Shown here: positions 1 through 6,813 of the stretch, piece by piece | Layout of the letters: every line of letters begins with the position of its first letter | How positions within the stretch are numbered: position 1 is the stretch's first letter | Source: Rhodospirillales bacterium | Lineage (GTDB): Bacteria > Pseudomonadota > Alphaproteobacteria > Rhodospirillales > Defluviicoccaceae | Direction of reading: 5' to 3' | NCBI GenBank assembly: GCA_026125865.1 | Contig: JAHCKI010000035.1 | Span: 1 to 12,855, forward strand | DNA length: 12,855 bases | The notes under the pieces: generated by a model | Database searches by the model: none | The model's input: the letters and a program-made list of their open reading frames with translations, nothing else | Told to the model about the DNA's origin: nothing | Program-made: the position numbers and the translations under genes

Positions 1-67
1 GCCTTCGGCTTGGCGAATGCCGATTTACGATCTACAACAGGAAAACCAACCTCGGAGGAGAATCGAA

Positions 68-850
68 ATGGATGCCGCGAAGAATGCAGAGTACGACGAT
101 AAACTGAACAAGTTCCTTCGGCTTGGTAGCTTCGCGGTAGCGGTGAAGTTCCTGAAGAGTTGGGATGACGCGCCGCCCAAGGCCCGGCGGCCGGCGAAGG
201 ACATGAACAACACCTTCACCACCTGTCAGGCAATCTCCATGGCACGCCGTTATGGCTGGGTGCTGGCATTGGGGCGTGAAGACTCGAGCTGCATTCTCGG
301 CGCCATGGCACTGGGGCTCGCGAAGCGGTTACCGCACTATATGGAGGGCAATCTGTGCGTTGACCTCTATACGGAAAACCTGGAAGCGGGCCGCCTCAGC
401 GAAGAGAGTGTGCCCACACTGCCCGAAGGAGAATATGTCGGCGTGGTCGTGGCTCCGCTTAACCGCGCGGCATTCCAGCCGGATTCCATCGTTATTTACG
501 GAAACAGTGCTCAGATCATGCGCTTGGGCCAGGCTGTGCTATGGAAACGGGGCGGAGCCATGAGCAGCACATTCCGCGGCCGTATCGACTGCGCCGATCT
601 CGCGATCGCGCCGGTAACGACCGGCGAGGCGCAAATGATCGTGCCGTGCACCGGCGATCGCATCTTCGGACAAGTCCAGGATTCCGAGATCGCTTTCAGC
701 TTTCCGTTCGCCATGATGGACGAGATCGTCGAAGGACTTGAGGGCACCCACAAGGGCGGGGCGACGCGTTATCCCGTCACCAACTGGCTCAATTATACTG
801 GCGGTTTTCCGCCCTCCTACGACGCCTACACAAAAATGCTGGAGGAGTAG
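68..850 (+). CDS. DUF169 family protein, function unknown
   Basis: A 260-aa soluble protein without signal peptide or membrane segment. I recognise it as DUF169 (COG2043) from three features: a middle block around residues 142-156 (IVIYGNSAQIMRLGQA), the block CADLAIAPVTTGEA near 175-188, and VPCTGDR at 192-198 followed by a FSFP strand at 210-213. It has five cysteines (53, 75, 97, 175, 194); those at 175 and 194 lie in the conserved C-terminal half. No reaction is established for the family, so none is assigned. The ATG at 68 is preferred over an in-frame upstream start at 17, because GGAGGAG lies at 54-60, seven bases before it. The gene converges on the tautomerase across 209 bp. What precedes it lies outside the window, so operon membership is unknown. 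Length is complete for the family and the frame is intact. Confidence 0.85.
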   Translation: MDAAKNAEYDDKLNKFLRLGSFAVAVKFLKSWDDAPPKARRPAKDMNNTFTTCQAISMARRYGWVLALGREDSSCILGAMALGLAKRLPHYMEGNLCVDLYTENLEAGRLSEESVPTLPEGEYVGVVVAPLNRAAFQPDSIVIYGNSAQIMRLGQAVLWKRGGAMSSTFRGRIDCADLAIAPVTTGEAQMIVPCTGDRIFGQVQDSEIAFSFPFAMMDEIVEGLEGTHKGGATRYPVTNWLNYTGGFPPSYDAYTKMLEE

Positions 851-934
851 CGATACCTGGGCGAAACCGGTCCGGCATGGCGCTGCGCGCATTGTGGGGT
901 TCCTAACTGAGCGGAACAGCCCGCGAGGGGATGT

Positions 935-986
935 AAAAAGGCGACCTGTTCGTTGAAAGAGTAGAATAGGTCAACGACAGGACGCC
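935..986 (-). terminator. Rho-independent terminator after the tautomerase gene
   Basis: Arms 940-956 and 971-986 form about 15 base pairs: GGCG with CGCC, CCTGT with ACAGG and CGTTGA with TCAACG. There is one A-A mismatch (944/982) and one bulged T (950) around a 14-base loop. Read on the minus strand, the stem is followed directly by five T's (939-935), which is the classic layout. It lies about 75 bases after the tautomerase stop codon. On the plus strand no T run follows, so it should not terminate the DUF169 transcript efficiently, although the stem may protect that RNA's 3' end. Confidence 0.7.
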
Positions 987-1016
987 GGCCGCAATTGTTG
1001 GTTACGCGGCCCATCT

Positions 1017-1045
1017 TACCTTAGGCACTAAGACGGCCTGAGGTA
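1017..1045. repeat. Inverted repeat (10-bp arms) in the convergent intergenic region
   Basis: TACCTTAGGC (1017-1026) pairs with GCCTGAGGTA (1036-1045) around a 9-base loop. Nine of ten positions are Watson-Crick, and the tenth is a G-U pair if transcribed on the plus strand. It starts 15 bases beyond the tautomerase stop and lies upstream of the terminator in that transcript. No T run follows on either strand, so it is not a canonical terminator. It could be a 3' stabilising hairpin or a protein site. Confidence 0.5.
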
Positions 1046-1059
1046 CGTGGCGGGTCGTG

Positions 1060-1458
1060 CTACAGCTGATTGGCTGTTCGGTCAGCCTGAGTGCGGCCGT
1101 CGTATCCCCAGGAACCAGCATCCAGTTCGTGAACAATCACATAGGTGGCCACTGGAACCGCATCGACTACACGCTTCAGCATTGTCATCGCCGATTCGAT
1201 CATGGTGGCTTTCTCATCTTCCGTATTTGTACCGGCTGTGATCTTTATATCCATGTGCGCCGCCGTTTCGTTACGAGGAGAGACCGGTGTTTTACCGATC
1301 GCCCAGTTCTCTGGCGGATACTCGTCGATGCGCACCGAAGTCAGCGTCGGATTCTTACCCATAACTTTTGCCATGAGATCGGTGGTTTCGTCGAATAGCG
1401 ATTGTTTCTGCGCTTTGGTCAGTGGTGCGCCGGCGACCGCGATATTGATGTATGGCAT
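1060..1458 (-). CDS. Fused (double-length) 4-oxalocrotonate tautomerase-like protein
   Basis: A 132-aa protein made of two consecutive beta-alpha-beta tautomerase units. Unit 1 (residues 2-66) begins MPYINIAVAG, so proline 2 becomes the N-terminal catalytic Pro-1 after methionine removal. It has TSVRIDEY (40-47), whose Arg43 matches Arg39 of 4-oxalocrotonate tautomerase, and ENWAIGK (50-56) in place of the GHFGIGG turn. Unit 2 (about 69-130) repeats the pattern, with TYVIVHEL (105-112) and GSWGYDGR (115-122). It has Met69-Asp70 where Pro-1 would stand, so only one catalytic proline is present per chain. An arginine equivalent to Arg11 is not evident in either unit. The substrate is unknown; members act on enols or halogenated acids, usually in aromatic or xenobiotic breakdown. 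The start at 1458 is chosen because it exposes Pro-1 and has GGAGGA (1470-1465) six bases upstream; an in-frame ATG at 1476 is unlikely. The gene is divergent from the LysR gene and probably controlled by it. Confidence 0.85.
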   Translation of the reverse strand: MPYINIAVAGAPLTKAQKQSLFDETTDLMAKVMGKNPTLTSVRIDEYPPENWAIGKTPVSPRNETAAHMDIKITAGTNTEDEKATMIESAMTMLKRVVDAVPVATYVIVHELDAGSWGYDGRTQADRTANQL

Positions 1459-1497
1459 TTGAGTTCCTCCAACCATGGTGTTGAGGAGCGCCAGTAT

Positions 1498-1527
1498 TTC
1501 ACACTCTCAATAGTCAACAATTTTAAT
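1498..1527 (+). promoter_or_regulatory. Candidate promoter of the LysR-type regulator gene
   Basis: TTCACA at 1498-1503 and TTTAAT at 1522-1527 each match the -35 and -10 consensus at five of six positions, with an 18-base spacer. The predicted transcript start, near 1534-1536, leaves a leader of about 28 bases that contains the dyad at 1541-1559. It rests on consensus matching only. Confidence 0.4.
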
Positions 1528-1535
1528 GGATTGAC
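1513..1535. promoter_or_regulatory. Second dyad (GTCAA-N13-TTGAC) in the divergent control region
   Basis: GTCAA (1513-1517) and TTGAC (1531-1535) are perfect inverted arms 13 bases apart, spanning the candidate -10 of the lysR promoter. On the minus strand the left arm reads TTGACT (1517-1512), a five-of-six match to a -35 box that could serve the tautomerase gene. No good -10 is found at the right distance. LysR-type proteins usually occupy two neighbouring sites, and this could be the second one. Confidence 0.3.
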
Positions 1536-1540
1536 GATTT

Positions 1541-1559
1541 TGTTTTGCGATACAAAACA
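1541..1559. promoter_or_regulatory. Probable LysR-type operator, TGTTTTG-N5-CAAAACA
   Basis: A perfect 7-bp inverted repeat: TGTTTTG at 1541-1547 and CAAAACA at 1553-1559, with spacer CGATA. It contains the T-N11-A signature of LysR-type binding sites (for example T1544 to A1556). It lies three bases before the regulator's ATG and about 80 bases upstream of the tautomerase start. This placement fits autorepression combined with control of the divergent gene. Which protein binds is inferred. Confidence 0.55.
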
Positions 1560-1562
1560 TAT

Positions 1563-2414
1563 ATGCGCAACTTGGACATGGCCTGCCTCCGAACGTTCGT
1601 CGCCATCGCCGAAAGTGGAACGTTTGCTGCGGCAGGAGAGCGAGTAGGACGGACACCACCGGCCATCAGCCTCCAGATCAAGCGCCTGGAGGCGGATGTC
1701 AATGTATCCTTGTTTCAACGTCAAGGCCGCCGCATGGTTCTCAGCGAAGCCGGGGAGAAATTGCTTGGATACGCTAAACGCGTGCTGGCGATCAACGACG
1801 CCGCAATAGAAACTCTCTCAACCTCGCCGCTCACTGGAACCATTCGTGTCGGAATGGTTCAAGATTTCGCCGACACTTGCCTAGCCGACCTTCTCTTCCG
1901 TTTCAAGGAAAGCCACTCGGGAGTGCGTCTATCAGTGACGGTTGGACGAACACCCGATCTTGTCGCGTCCGTGAGAAACGGTGACCTTGATCTCGCTGTA
2001 GCCGCCGACCGTTGGAACGGAATGAAAAGCGTGCCTGTTTTGACAGAAGCGATGAAATGGATCGGGGCACCAGGACTCAGATTGGCAGAAGGAACGGTCG
2101 TTCCCCTGATACTGTTTGAAGCGCCATGCCCATTCCGAGATGCCGCATTGGATGCGCTCAATACAACGGAGCGCGAATGGGAGATCGTTTACACCAGCCC
2201 TAGCCTGTCCGGGATACGCGCCGCGGTGAGAGCTGGACTTGGCATAACCGTGCGTACGCACCTTTTCGTTGAGGAAGGTGTCGTCGACCTAGGCTTGACG
2301 GCTCAATTGCCGCAATTGCCAGATGCCCGTTTTGGTTTGTACACGGCCGGTGAAGGGCTGACCGACGCCGGCCAACAATTCACTACGTTGTTGACGAACC
2401 AGATGTTTGGATAG
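1563..2414 (+). CDS. LysR-type transcriptional regulator
   Basis: A 283-aa regulator of the usual LysR-family length. The N-terminal winged helix-turn-helix covers about residues 5-63. It has the typical LRTFVAIAESGTFAAAGERV (9-28), the recognition segment TPPAISLQIKRLE (31-43), and the wing with LFQRQGRRMVLSEAGEKLL (50-68). The remaining ~200 residues are the two-lobed effector-binding domain, beginning around GTIRVGMVQDF; the ligand cannot be read from the sequence. The ATG at 1563 gives a standard N-terminus. No Shine-Dalgarno sequence is visible before it, the next ATG (1578) is no better, and an upstream TTG at 1545 would lie inside the operator dyad. The divergent tautomerase is its most likely target, following the common LysR arrangement. 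rarD lies 106 bp downstream and might be co-transcribed. Confidence 0.9.
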   Translation: MRNLDMACLRTFVAIAESGTFAAAGERVGRTPPAISLQIKRLEADVNVSLFQRQGRRMVLSEAGEKLLGYAKRVLAINDAAIETLSTSPLTGTIRVGMVQDFADTCLADLLFRFKESHSGVRLSVTVGRTPDLVASVRNGDLDLAVAADRWNGMKSVPVLTEAMKWIGAPGLRLAEGTVVPLILFEAPCPFRDAALDALNTTEREWEIVYTSPSLSGIRAAVRAGLGITVRTHLFVEEGVVDLGLTAQLPQLPDARFGLYTAGEGLTDAGQQFTTLLTNQMFG

Positions 2415-2423
2415 GCATTCTGA

Positions 2424-2459
2424 GCCGATTGGAGGATCATCGGCGCAGCCCGTATTTTT
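2424..2459 (+). terminator. Weak candidate terminator after the LysR gene
   Basis: GCCGAT (2424-2429) and ATCGGC (2439-2444) form a perfect 6-bp stem with a 9-base loop, ten bases after the lysR stop. A run of five T's (2455-2459) follows, but about ten bases beyond the stem rather than directly. Partial read-through into rarD is plausible. The rest of the 2415-2520 gap shows no clear promoter. Confidence 0.3.
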
Positions 2460-2507
2460 GTGTTCTGTACGCGCGCAAGCATTTGCAATTCGCACGAGGG
2501 CTTCTTG

Positions 2508-2513
2508 TAAGGA
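2508..2513 (+). promoter_or_regulatory. Ribosome binding site that fixes a TTG start for rarD
   Basis: TAAGGA at 2508-2513 lies seven bases before the TTG at 2521. No ATG or GTG with a comparable site exists before the first membrane helix. The site therefore supports TTG initiation over the longer reading frame that begins inside the end of lysR. Confidence 0.55.
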
Positions 2514-2520
2514 ACGCGCC

Positions 2521-3444
2521 TTGACGCCTAAGCCGACCGCCAACACCAAGACGGATTCGCATGCCGCGGTCGGCGCACTCCTTTGTCTCGGAGCGTTTGC
2601 GATTTGGGGCTTCTTTCCGGTCTTTTTCAAATTGGTCGCCGACGTGCCGGCAATCGAGGTGCTGGGACATCGCATCGTTTGGTCGGTCCTGTTCGCCGGG
2701 ATACTGCTGACGGTTTGTGGTCAGTGGCGATCAGTTTTCATAGCCATCGCGAGCCGACGCATCATCGCCATTTTGTTCCTCTCCGCCGCTCTCGTGTCGG
2801 TGAACTGGGGCGTATTTATCTGGGCCGTCGGCCACAATCGGGTTCTGGAATCAAGCCTCGGCTATTTCATCAACCCCCTTGTAAACGTTCTTCTTGGCAC
2901 CACCGTGCTGCGAGAACGATTGAGCACCAAGCAATGGATCGCCGTCGGCATCGCGGCCTTCGGTGTCGGGTATCAAGTCGTCGCCCTTGGTGTTGTCCCC
3001 TGGGTGTCGTTGATTCTGGCCGTGTCATGGGGGCTATACGGCATGATCCGTAAGGTGGTGGAGGTTGAATCGTTGCCCGGCCTTTTCATCGAAACACTGC
3101 TGTTGGCACCCCTTGCGCTCATCTATCTTGGCTCACTCGTTGTGGACGGTACAGGCACCTTCGGTACCGCCGGATTGGCCATGGATGGCTTGCTTGTTTT
3201 CGCGGGTGTGCTGACGGCAGTACCATTGATTCTATTCGTCGCCGGGGCTCAGCGTATAAAACTGACGACGTTGGGGCTGCTCCAATACACTGTCCCGACC
3301 TCGCATTTTCTATTGGCCGTGGTGGCATATGGAGAGCCGTTCGGTCCCGATCATTTTGTAACGTTTGCCTGCATCTGGATTGCGCTCGTCATCTATTCCA
3401 TCGATGCGATGCGTCGACAGTCGAAATCGAACGCGTCAACTTAG
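2521..3444 (+). CDS. rarD: RarD-type permease of the EamA/DMT superfamily
   Basis: An inner-membrane protein of 307 aa from the TTG at 2521; E. coli RarD has 296. It shows about ten hydrophobic segments. The first is VGALLCLGAFAIWGFFPVFF (residues 17-36), followed by the family-typical stretches EVLGHRIVWS, SVNWGVFIWAVGHNRVLESS, LGYFINPLVNVLLG and, near the C-terminus, GLLQYTVPTSHFLLAV and the EPF motif. The GYFINPL and GLLQYTVPT-like segments are characteristic of RarD within the drug/metabolite transporter superfamily. The family is often labelled chloramphenicol-sensitive protein, but the substrate is not established. The open frame extends upstream to 2407; the extra 38 residues are polar and overlap lysR, so they are rejected. 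rarD ends six bases from the convergent ybbP stop codon, leaving no room for a separate terminator. Confidence 0.88.
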   Translation: MTPKPTANTKTDSHAAVGALLCLGAFAIWGFFPVFFKLVADVPAIEVLGHRIVWSVLFAGILLTVCGQWRSVFIAIASRRIIAILFLSAALVSVNWGVFIWAVGHNRVLESSLGYFINPLVNVLLGTTVLRERLSTKQWIAVGIAAFGVGYQVVALGVVPWVSLILAVSWGLYGMIRKVVEVESLPGLFIETLLLAPLALIYLGSLVVDGTGTFGTAGLAMDGLLVFAGVLTAVPLILFVAGAQRIKLTTLGLLQYTVPTSHFLLAVVAYGEPFGPDHFVTFACIWIALVIYSIDAMRRQSKSNAST

Positions 3445-3450
3445 GGGCTG

Positions 3451-5985
3451 TCATTCGTTCCTGAGAAAGGGCGCCGCTTTCTGGCCCAGGTGGCGCCATG
3501 TTCCAACAAAACCGACGGCCAGGGTCAGGGTGACGCAGACCAGCGTGGTGGTTGCGACGACTGTGGGGTCGAAATGCCACTCGAAATCCATGATCAGGAC
3601 CGTCACGGCCCAGCCGATGGTGGTACCGATTGCGGTGGCGGCGAGGGCGGTAGTCAGTCCAAGCAGGCCATACTCGACGGCATAGAGGTGGGTAATCCGT
3701 CGGCGCGAAGCGCCAAGGACTTTGAAAACAACGGTTTCATAGGTGCGGCGATGCCGCTCGGCAGCGATCGCTCCCGCCAGTACGAGTGCTCCGGCAACGA
3801 TGGTCACCGAGGCCGCCGCACGCACGCCCCAGCCGATACGTCCGATAATGTTGTTGACGGCTTCCAGCGCCTCGCGGGTACGGATCGCGGTGACATTGGC
3901 GAATCGATCGGTGACACGTCTTTCGATCAGGTCCTCTGATTGGGCTGGAGCATAGACCGCGGCGATATGTGTGTGGGGCGCTCGTTCCAGCAGCCCCGGA
4001 GCTAAAATGAGCGCAAAATTGAATGGGATTGCGCGCCAATCGATGTCGCGCAAGCTCGCAATCGTTGCTTCGATCTCGCGCCCCAGAATGTTCAACGTCA
4101 GAGTATCGCCGACAGTCACGCCAAATCCCTCGGCGAGGCTGGCGTCAAGAGATACGAGTGGGGGACCGGCGTAGTCCGGTGGCCACCAGGCCCCGGCGAC
4201 GATTTTGGCGTCTTCCGGCGGCGATGCCGCATAGGTCAATGCGCGATCCCCATTGACCGCCCATTGGGCTTCCGGTGCGATAACGGCTCGCGCCACCGGA
4301 ACCCCGGCAATACGTTGAATGCTGCCGCGCACCGAGGGTACGCGCTCAATCCCCGTGACCCCGGAAACATCACTGACGATCGCGTCGAACGTCGGCGCTT
4401 GCTCGTCTTGAATGTCGATGAAGAATACGGCCGGCACCACATCCGGCAGGCGCTCGCCGATCTGCAAACGCAAGTTGCTGTCCACGAGGCCGATGGCGAT
4501 GAGAACCGTCAGTCCGGTACCAAGCGACATCATGACTTGCGGCGTTGGCGCGCCGGCCCGGTGCAGGTTCATGAGCGCCAGACGCACAACGGCGTTTCGT
4601 GGCCTCGGGAGGCGTTTCGCTACGCGTGTCGCCAACGATGCACCAGCTCGCAATATGAGCAACGTCAGTATCGCGCCACCGACGAAACAGGCGCCGAACA
4701 ATCGATCATGGGTGGTGAGGATGGTCAACACGGCCAACAGCACCGCACAGAAGCCGGCAGCCGTTACATATCGAATGTTGGGTCTCCCGGCCGGCCCCAA
4801 AGCAGCCTGGCGGAACAGGTTGCCGGCCGGCACGTTGCGAACCCGACCGAGCGGCCACAGAGCGAAGGTAATGGCCGTGAGGAAACCGAGGGTGGTGGCT
4901 TTCGCCAGCGGCGCCGGATAGATGCCCATCTCGATCGGCACCGGCAGAATGTCGCCGACGAGCTGCAGGGCGAGTATGGGGAAAGTGGCGCCAAGCGCCA
5001 ATCCGAGTCCAATACCCGAGACGGCAAGAATCAGGATTTCGATCAGATAAGTCGCGAACACCATCGGTCCCGGCGCGCCCAGGCATTTCATGGTGGCGAT
5101 CGTTGTTACCTTGCCGTCAAGGTGGTGGTGCACGGCATTGGCGACGCCGAGCCCGCCGATCAGCAACGCCGCCAAACCGGCGAAGGTGAGGAACATGCTG
5201 AAGCGGTCCACGAAGCGGCGAACGCCGGGCGCGGCGCCGGCGGCGTCACGTACCTGCCAACCGGCGCTCGGAAACCGCTCGTTGGCTGTGGCGATCCAAT
5301 CCTCAGCGGACGTTCCCTGATCGAGCACGACACGCGTGTTATGGCGTACGATGCTTCCGGGTTGCAGCAGTCCCGTCGATGGCAACGCCGCTGCTGAAAC
5401 CATCGCGCGCGGACCAAAGCTGACCACCGAAGCGACGCGGTCGGGCTCTCGGACGATGGTGCCACGGATCAAGAATGACGCATCGCCGATCCGTATCGCG
5501 TCGTCGATGTCGACGCCCAACTTGTTGAGGAGTTGGGGTTCGACTACGATTCCCCACTGCCCGTTCCGTTGGGACAGGATTTCGTCCGCGGCGGAAGGTG
5601 GCCGCAGGTCCAATGAACCGACCAGTGGATAGGTCGCGTCCACGGCCTTGATTTCTACGACCGTTCGTCGCTCCGTGTTGTCGACCGGCCGCGCCATCGC
5701 CCGAAACTCGGTAACCGTCGACATGGCGGCTGTCGCATCAGAAATATACCGGGCCTCGGCCTCGGACAGGTGGCGCTGGGCCAGGCGCAGTTCCACATCG
5801 CCACCAAGCAGAACACGGGCATCGGCTGCCAAGCCTCCCATCACGGCATGATTGACCGTTCCGACAGCCGCGATGGCGGCAACCCCGAGCGCGAGACTGG
5901 CGAGGAAGATCCGGAAGCCGCGAAGGCCGCCGCGCAACTCACGCCGGGCAAGGCGGAACGCCAACATCACCTCGCCGGCTTTCAT
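3451..5985 (-). CDS. ybbP: ABC transporter permease, YbbP-like, with two FtsX domains
   Basis: An 844-aa membrane subunit, close to the ~800 aa of E. coli YbbP. One helix near residues 24-45 precedes a large periplasmic MacB-type domain (about 50-260). A first FtsX domain follows, with helices around 264-286, 308-335 and 364-380. Two central helices lie at about 408-447 and another at 484-501. A second periplasmic domain follows to about 715, then a second FtsX domain with helices near 722-742, 766-798 and 808-829. The short motifs TIATMKCLGAPG (295-306) and ETVVFKVLGASRRRI (about 750-764) are the coupling-helix segments that contact the ATPase. With YbbA it should form a MacB/LolCDE-like complex that drives periplasmic movements or extracts lipid-like molecules. 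The start overlaps the ybbA stop as ATGA, implying translational coupling. An internal ATG at 5967 is the alternative start. Confidence 0.88.
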   Translation of the reverse strand: MKAGEVMLAFRLARRELRGGLRGFRIFLASLALGVAAIAAVGTVNHAVMGGLAADARVLLGGDVELRLAQRHLSEAEARYISDATAAMSTVTEFRAMARPVDNTERRTVVEIKAVDATYPLVGSLDLRPPSAADEILSQRNGQWGIVVEPQLLNKLGVDIDDAIRIGDASFLIRGTIVREPDRVASVVSFGPRAMVSAAALPSTGLLQPGSIVRHNTRVVLDQGTSAEDWIATANERFPSAGWQVRDAAGAAPGVRRFVDRFSMFLTFAGLAALLIGGLGVANAVHHHLDGKVTTIATMKCLGAPGPMVFATYLIEILILAVSGIGLGLALGATFPILALQLVGDILPVPIEMGIYPAPLAKATTLGFLTAITFALWPLGRVRNVPAGNLFRQAALGPAGRPNIRYVTAAGFCAVLLAVLTILTTHDRLFGACFVGGAILTLLILRAGASLATRVAKRLPRPRNAVVRLALMNLHRAGAPTPQVMMSLGTGLTVLIAIGLVDSNLRLQIGERLPDVVPAVFFIDIQDEQAPTFDAIVSDVSGVTGIERVPSVRGSIQRIAGVPVARAVIAPEAQWAVNGDRALTYAASPPEDAKIVAGAWWPPDYAGPPLVSLDASLAEGFGVTVGDTLTLNILGREIEATIASLRDIDWRAIPFNFALILAPGLLERAPHTHIAAVYAPAQSEDLIERRVTDRFANVTAIRTREALEAVNNIIGRIGWGVRAAASVTIVAGALVLAGAIAAERHRRTYETVVFKVLGASRRRITHLYAVEYGLLGLTTALAATAIGTTIGWAVTVLIMDFEWHFDPTVVATTTLVCVTLTLAVGFVGTWRHLGQKAAPFLRNE

Positions 5986-6737
5986 AGTTGAGCGCCGTTG
6001 GCGACCGCCGGTCGTACGGCGGTATCGGTGGCGATGCTGCCATCGCGTAACCCGACGATGCGGTCACACTGTTCCGCCAGTGTCATGTCATGGGTGATCA
6101 GCACGAGTGTCGTGCCACGGCGTTTGTGTAAGTCGAACAGCAATCCGATCACGGCGTCGCCGGTAGCGCGATCGAGATTGCCGGTCGGTTCGTCGGCGAG
6201 GAGCAACGTTGGCTCCGGTGCGAAAGCGCGCGCCAGCGCCACGCGCTGTTGCTCGCCGCCCGACAATTGCGATGGGTAGTGAAGCAGGCGATCGCCGAGG
6301 CCGACGGCTTCCAGATGGCTGCGCGCCCGTTGGTGCGCATCGTCCAGGCCTGCGAACTCCAACGGTAACGCCACGTTCTCCAGCGCCGTCATCGTCGGAA
6401 TCAAATGAAACCCCTGAAATACAATGCCGACGTGTTGACGCCGAAAACCGGCGAGCGCGTCCTCGTCAAGCCGTGTGATATTGTGGCCCGCCGCGTGCAC
6501 GGTTCCCGCCGTAACCTGTTCGAGCCCGGCAATAACCATCAGCAAACTGGTTTTCCCCGAGCCCGACGGCCCAACCAGTCCGACGGTCTCGCCGCGTTCG
6601 ACGACGAGTTTGATCCCCTTTAGGATGTGTACCGCGCCGGCGGTGCTATCGAGGGTGAGATGAATATCCTCAAGGGCGATGGCTGATCCTGGACGATCAG
6701 GCGGCGTACGGATTGGCAATGGATGTTGCGAGGTCAT
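5982..6737 (-). CDS. ybbA: ABC transporter ATP-binding subunit, YbbA/LolD-like
   Basis: A 251-aa cytoplasmic ATPase with all expected motifs: Walker A GPSGSGKT (56-63), Q-loop in VFQGF (Gln108), signature LSGGEQQRVALARA (158-171), Walker B LLLADEP (178-184), D-loop GNLD and switch His216. The spacing and the sequence NVALPLEFAG are typical of the MacB/LolD/YbbA subgroup, which pairs with FtsX-type permeases; the partner is the overlapping downstream ybbP. The ATG at 6737 is chosen as the first ATG before the conserved domain. A TTG at 6767 would add ten residues, and neither has a strong ribosome site. The N-terminal ~18 residues are proline-rich and not conserved in the fold. Divergent from tesA, as in E. 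coli. Confidence 0.88.
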   Translation of the reverse strand: MTSQHPLPIRTPPDRPGSAIALEDIHLTLDSTAGAVHILKGIKLVVERGETVGLVGPSGSGKTSLLMVIAGLEQVTAGTVHAAGHNITRLDEDALAGFRRQHVGIVFQGFHLIPTMTALENVALPLEFAGLDDAHQRARSHLEAVGLGDRLLHYPSQLSGGEQQRVALARAFAPEPTLLLADEPTGNLDRATGDAVIGLLFDLHKRRGTTLVLITHDMTLAEQCDRIVGLRDGSIATDTAVRPAVANGAQL

Positions 6738-6775
6738 GGAAGATGGCGGCTCGCTCAAAGAACTCAATGAATCGG

Positions 6776-6784
6776 TGTTGTAAT
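6776..6784 (+). promoter_or_regulatory. Candidate extended -10 promoter of tesA
   Basis: TGTTGTAAT fits the extended -10 pattern TG-N-TATAAT with one mismatch in the hexamer. No good -35 lies upstream. Transcription would begin near 6791, leaving a leader of about 12 bases before the TTG start at 6803, and would exclude the longer tesA starts at 6713 and 6767. Consensus match only. Confidence 0.3.
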
Positions 6785-6813
6785 CGATATGGAAGCCAAC
6801 GTTTGCATGTCAA
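6784..6813 (-). promoter_or_regulatory. Candidate promoter of ybbA-ybbP
   Basis: On the minus strand a perfect TTGACA (6813-6808) is followed after 18 bases by TATCGA (6789-6784), a weak -10 with three matches. Transcription would start near 6777, about 40 bases before the ybbA ATG. The -35 box lies within the first codons of tesA, and the -10 abuts the candidate tesA -10 on the other strand. Confidence 0.35.

Noticed and set aside
1..67. A possible end of an upstream gene
   Set aside because: The stretch is too short to judge; the open frames have no recognisable sequence.
2..126. Direct repeat CCTTCGGCTTGG at 2-13 and 115-126
   Set aside because: A single 12-base match; the second copy is inside the DUF169 coding sequence and codes for normal family residues. 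No further copies or flanking signature of an attachment site were seen.
896..922. Inverted repeat GGG-GTTCC / GGAAC-CCC after the DUF169 gene
   Set aside because: The 5+3 bp stem has a two-base bulge and no T run on the plus strand, so it is too weak to call a terminator for DUF169.
2483..2511. TTGCAA-N17-TGTAAG as a rarD promoter
   Set aside because: The -10 would overlap the ribosome binding site, leaving no leader to contain it.
2407..2520. Upstream extension of rarD
   Set aside because: The added 38 residues are polar and unlike the short N-termini of RarD proteins, and the frame begins inside lysR; TAAGGA before the TTG at 2521 favours the shorter form.
3464..3482. AGAAAG / CTTTCT stem near the rarD-ybbP junction
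   Set aside because: Six pairs within the ybbP coding end, no T run on either strand; not a convincing terminator.
4264..5397. A 377-codon open frame on the plus strand
   Set aside because: It lies wholly antisense to ybbP, has a low-complexity composition rich in Arg, Gly, Gln and His typical of shadow frames in GC-rich DNA, and no recognisable domain.
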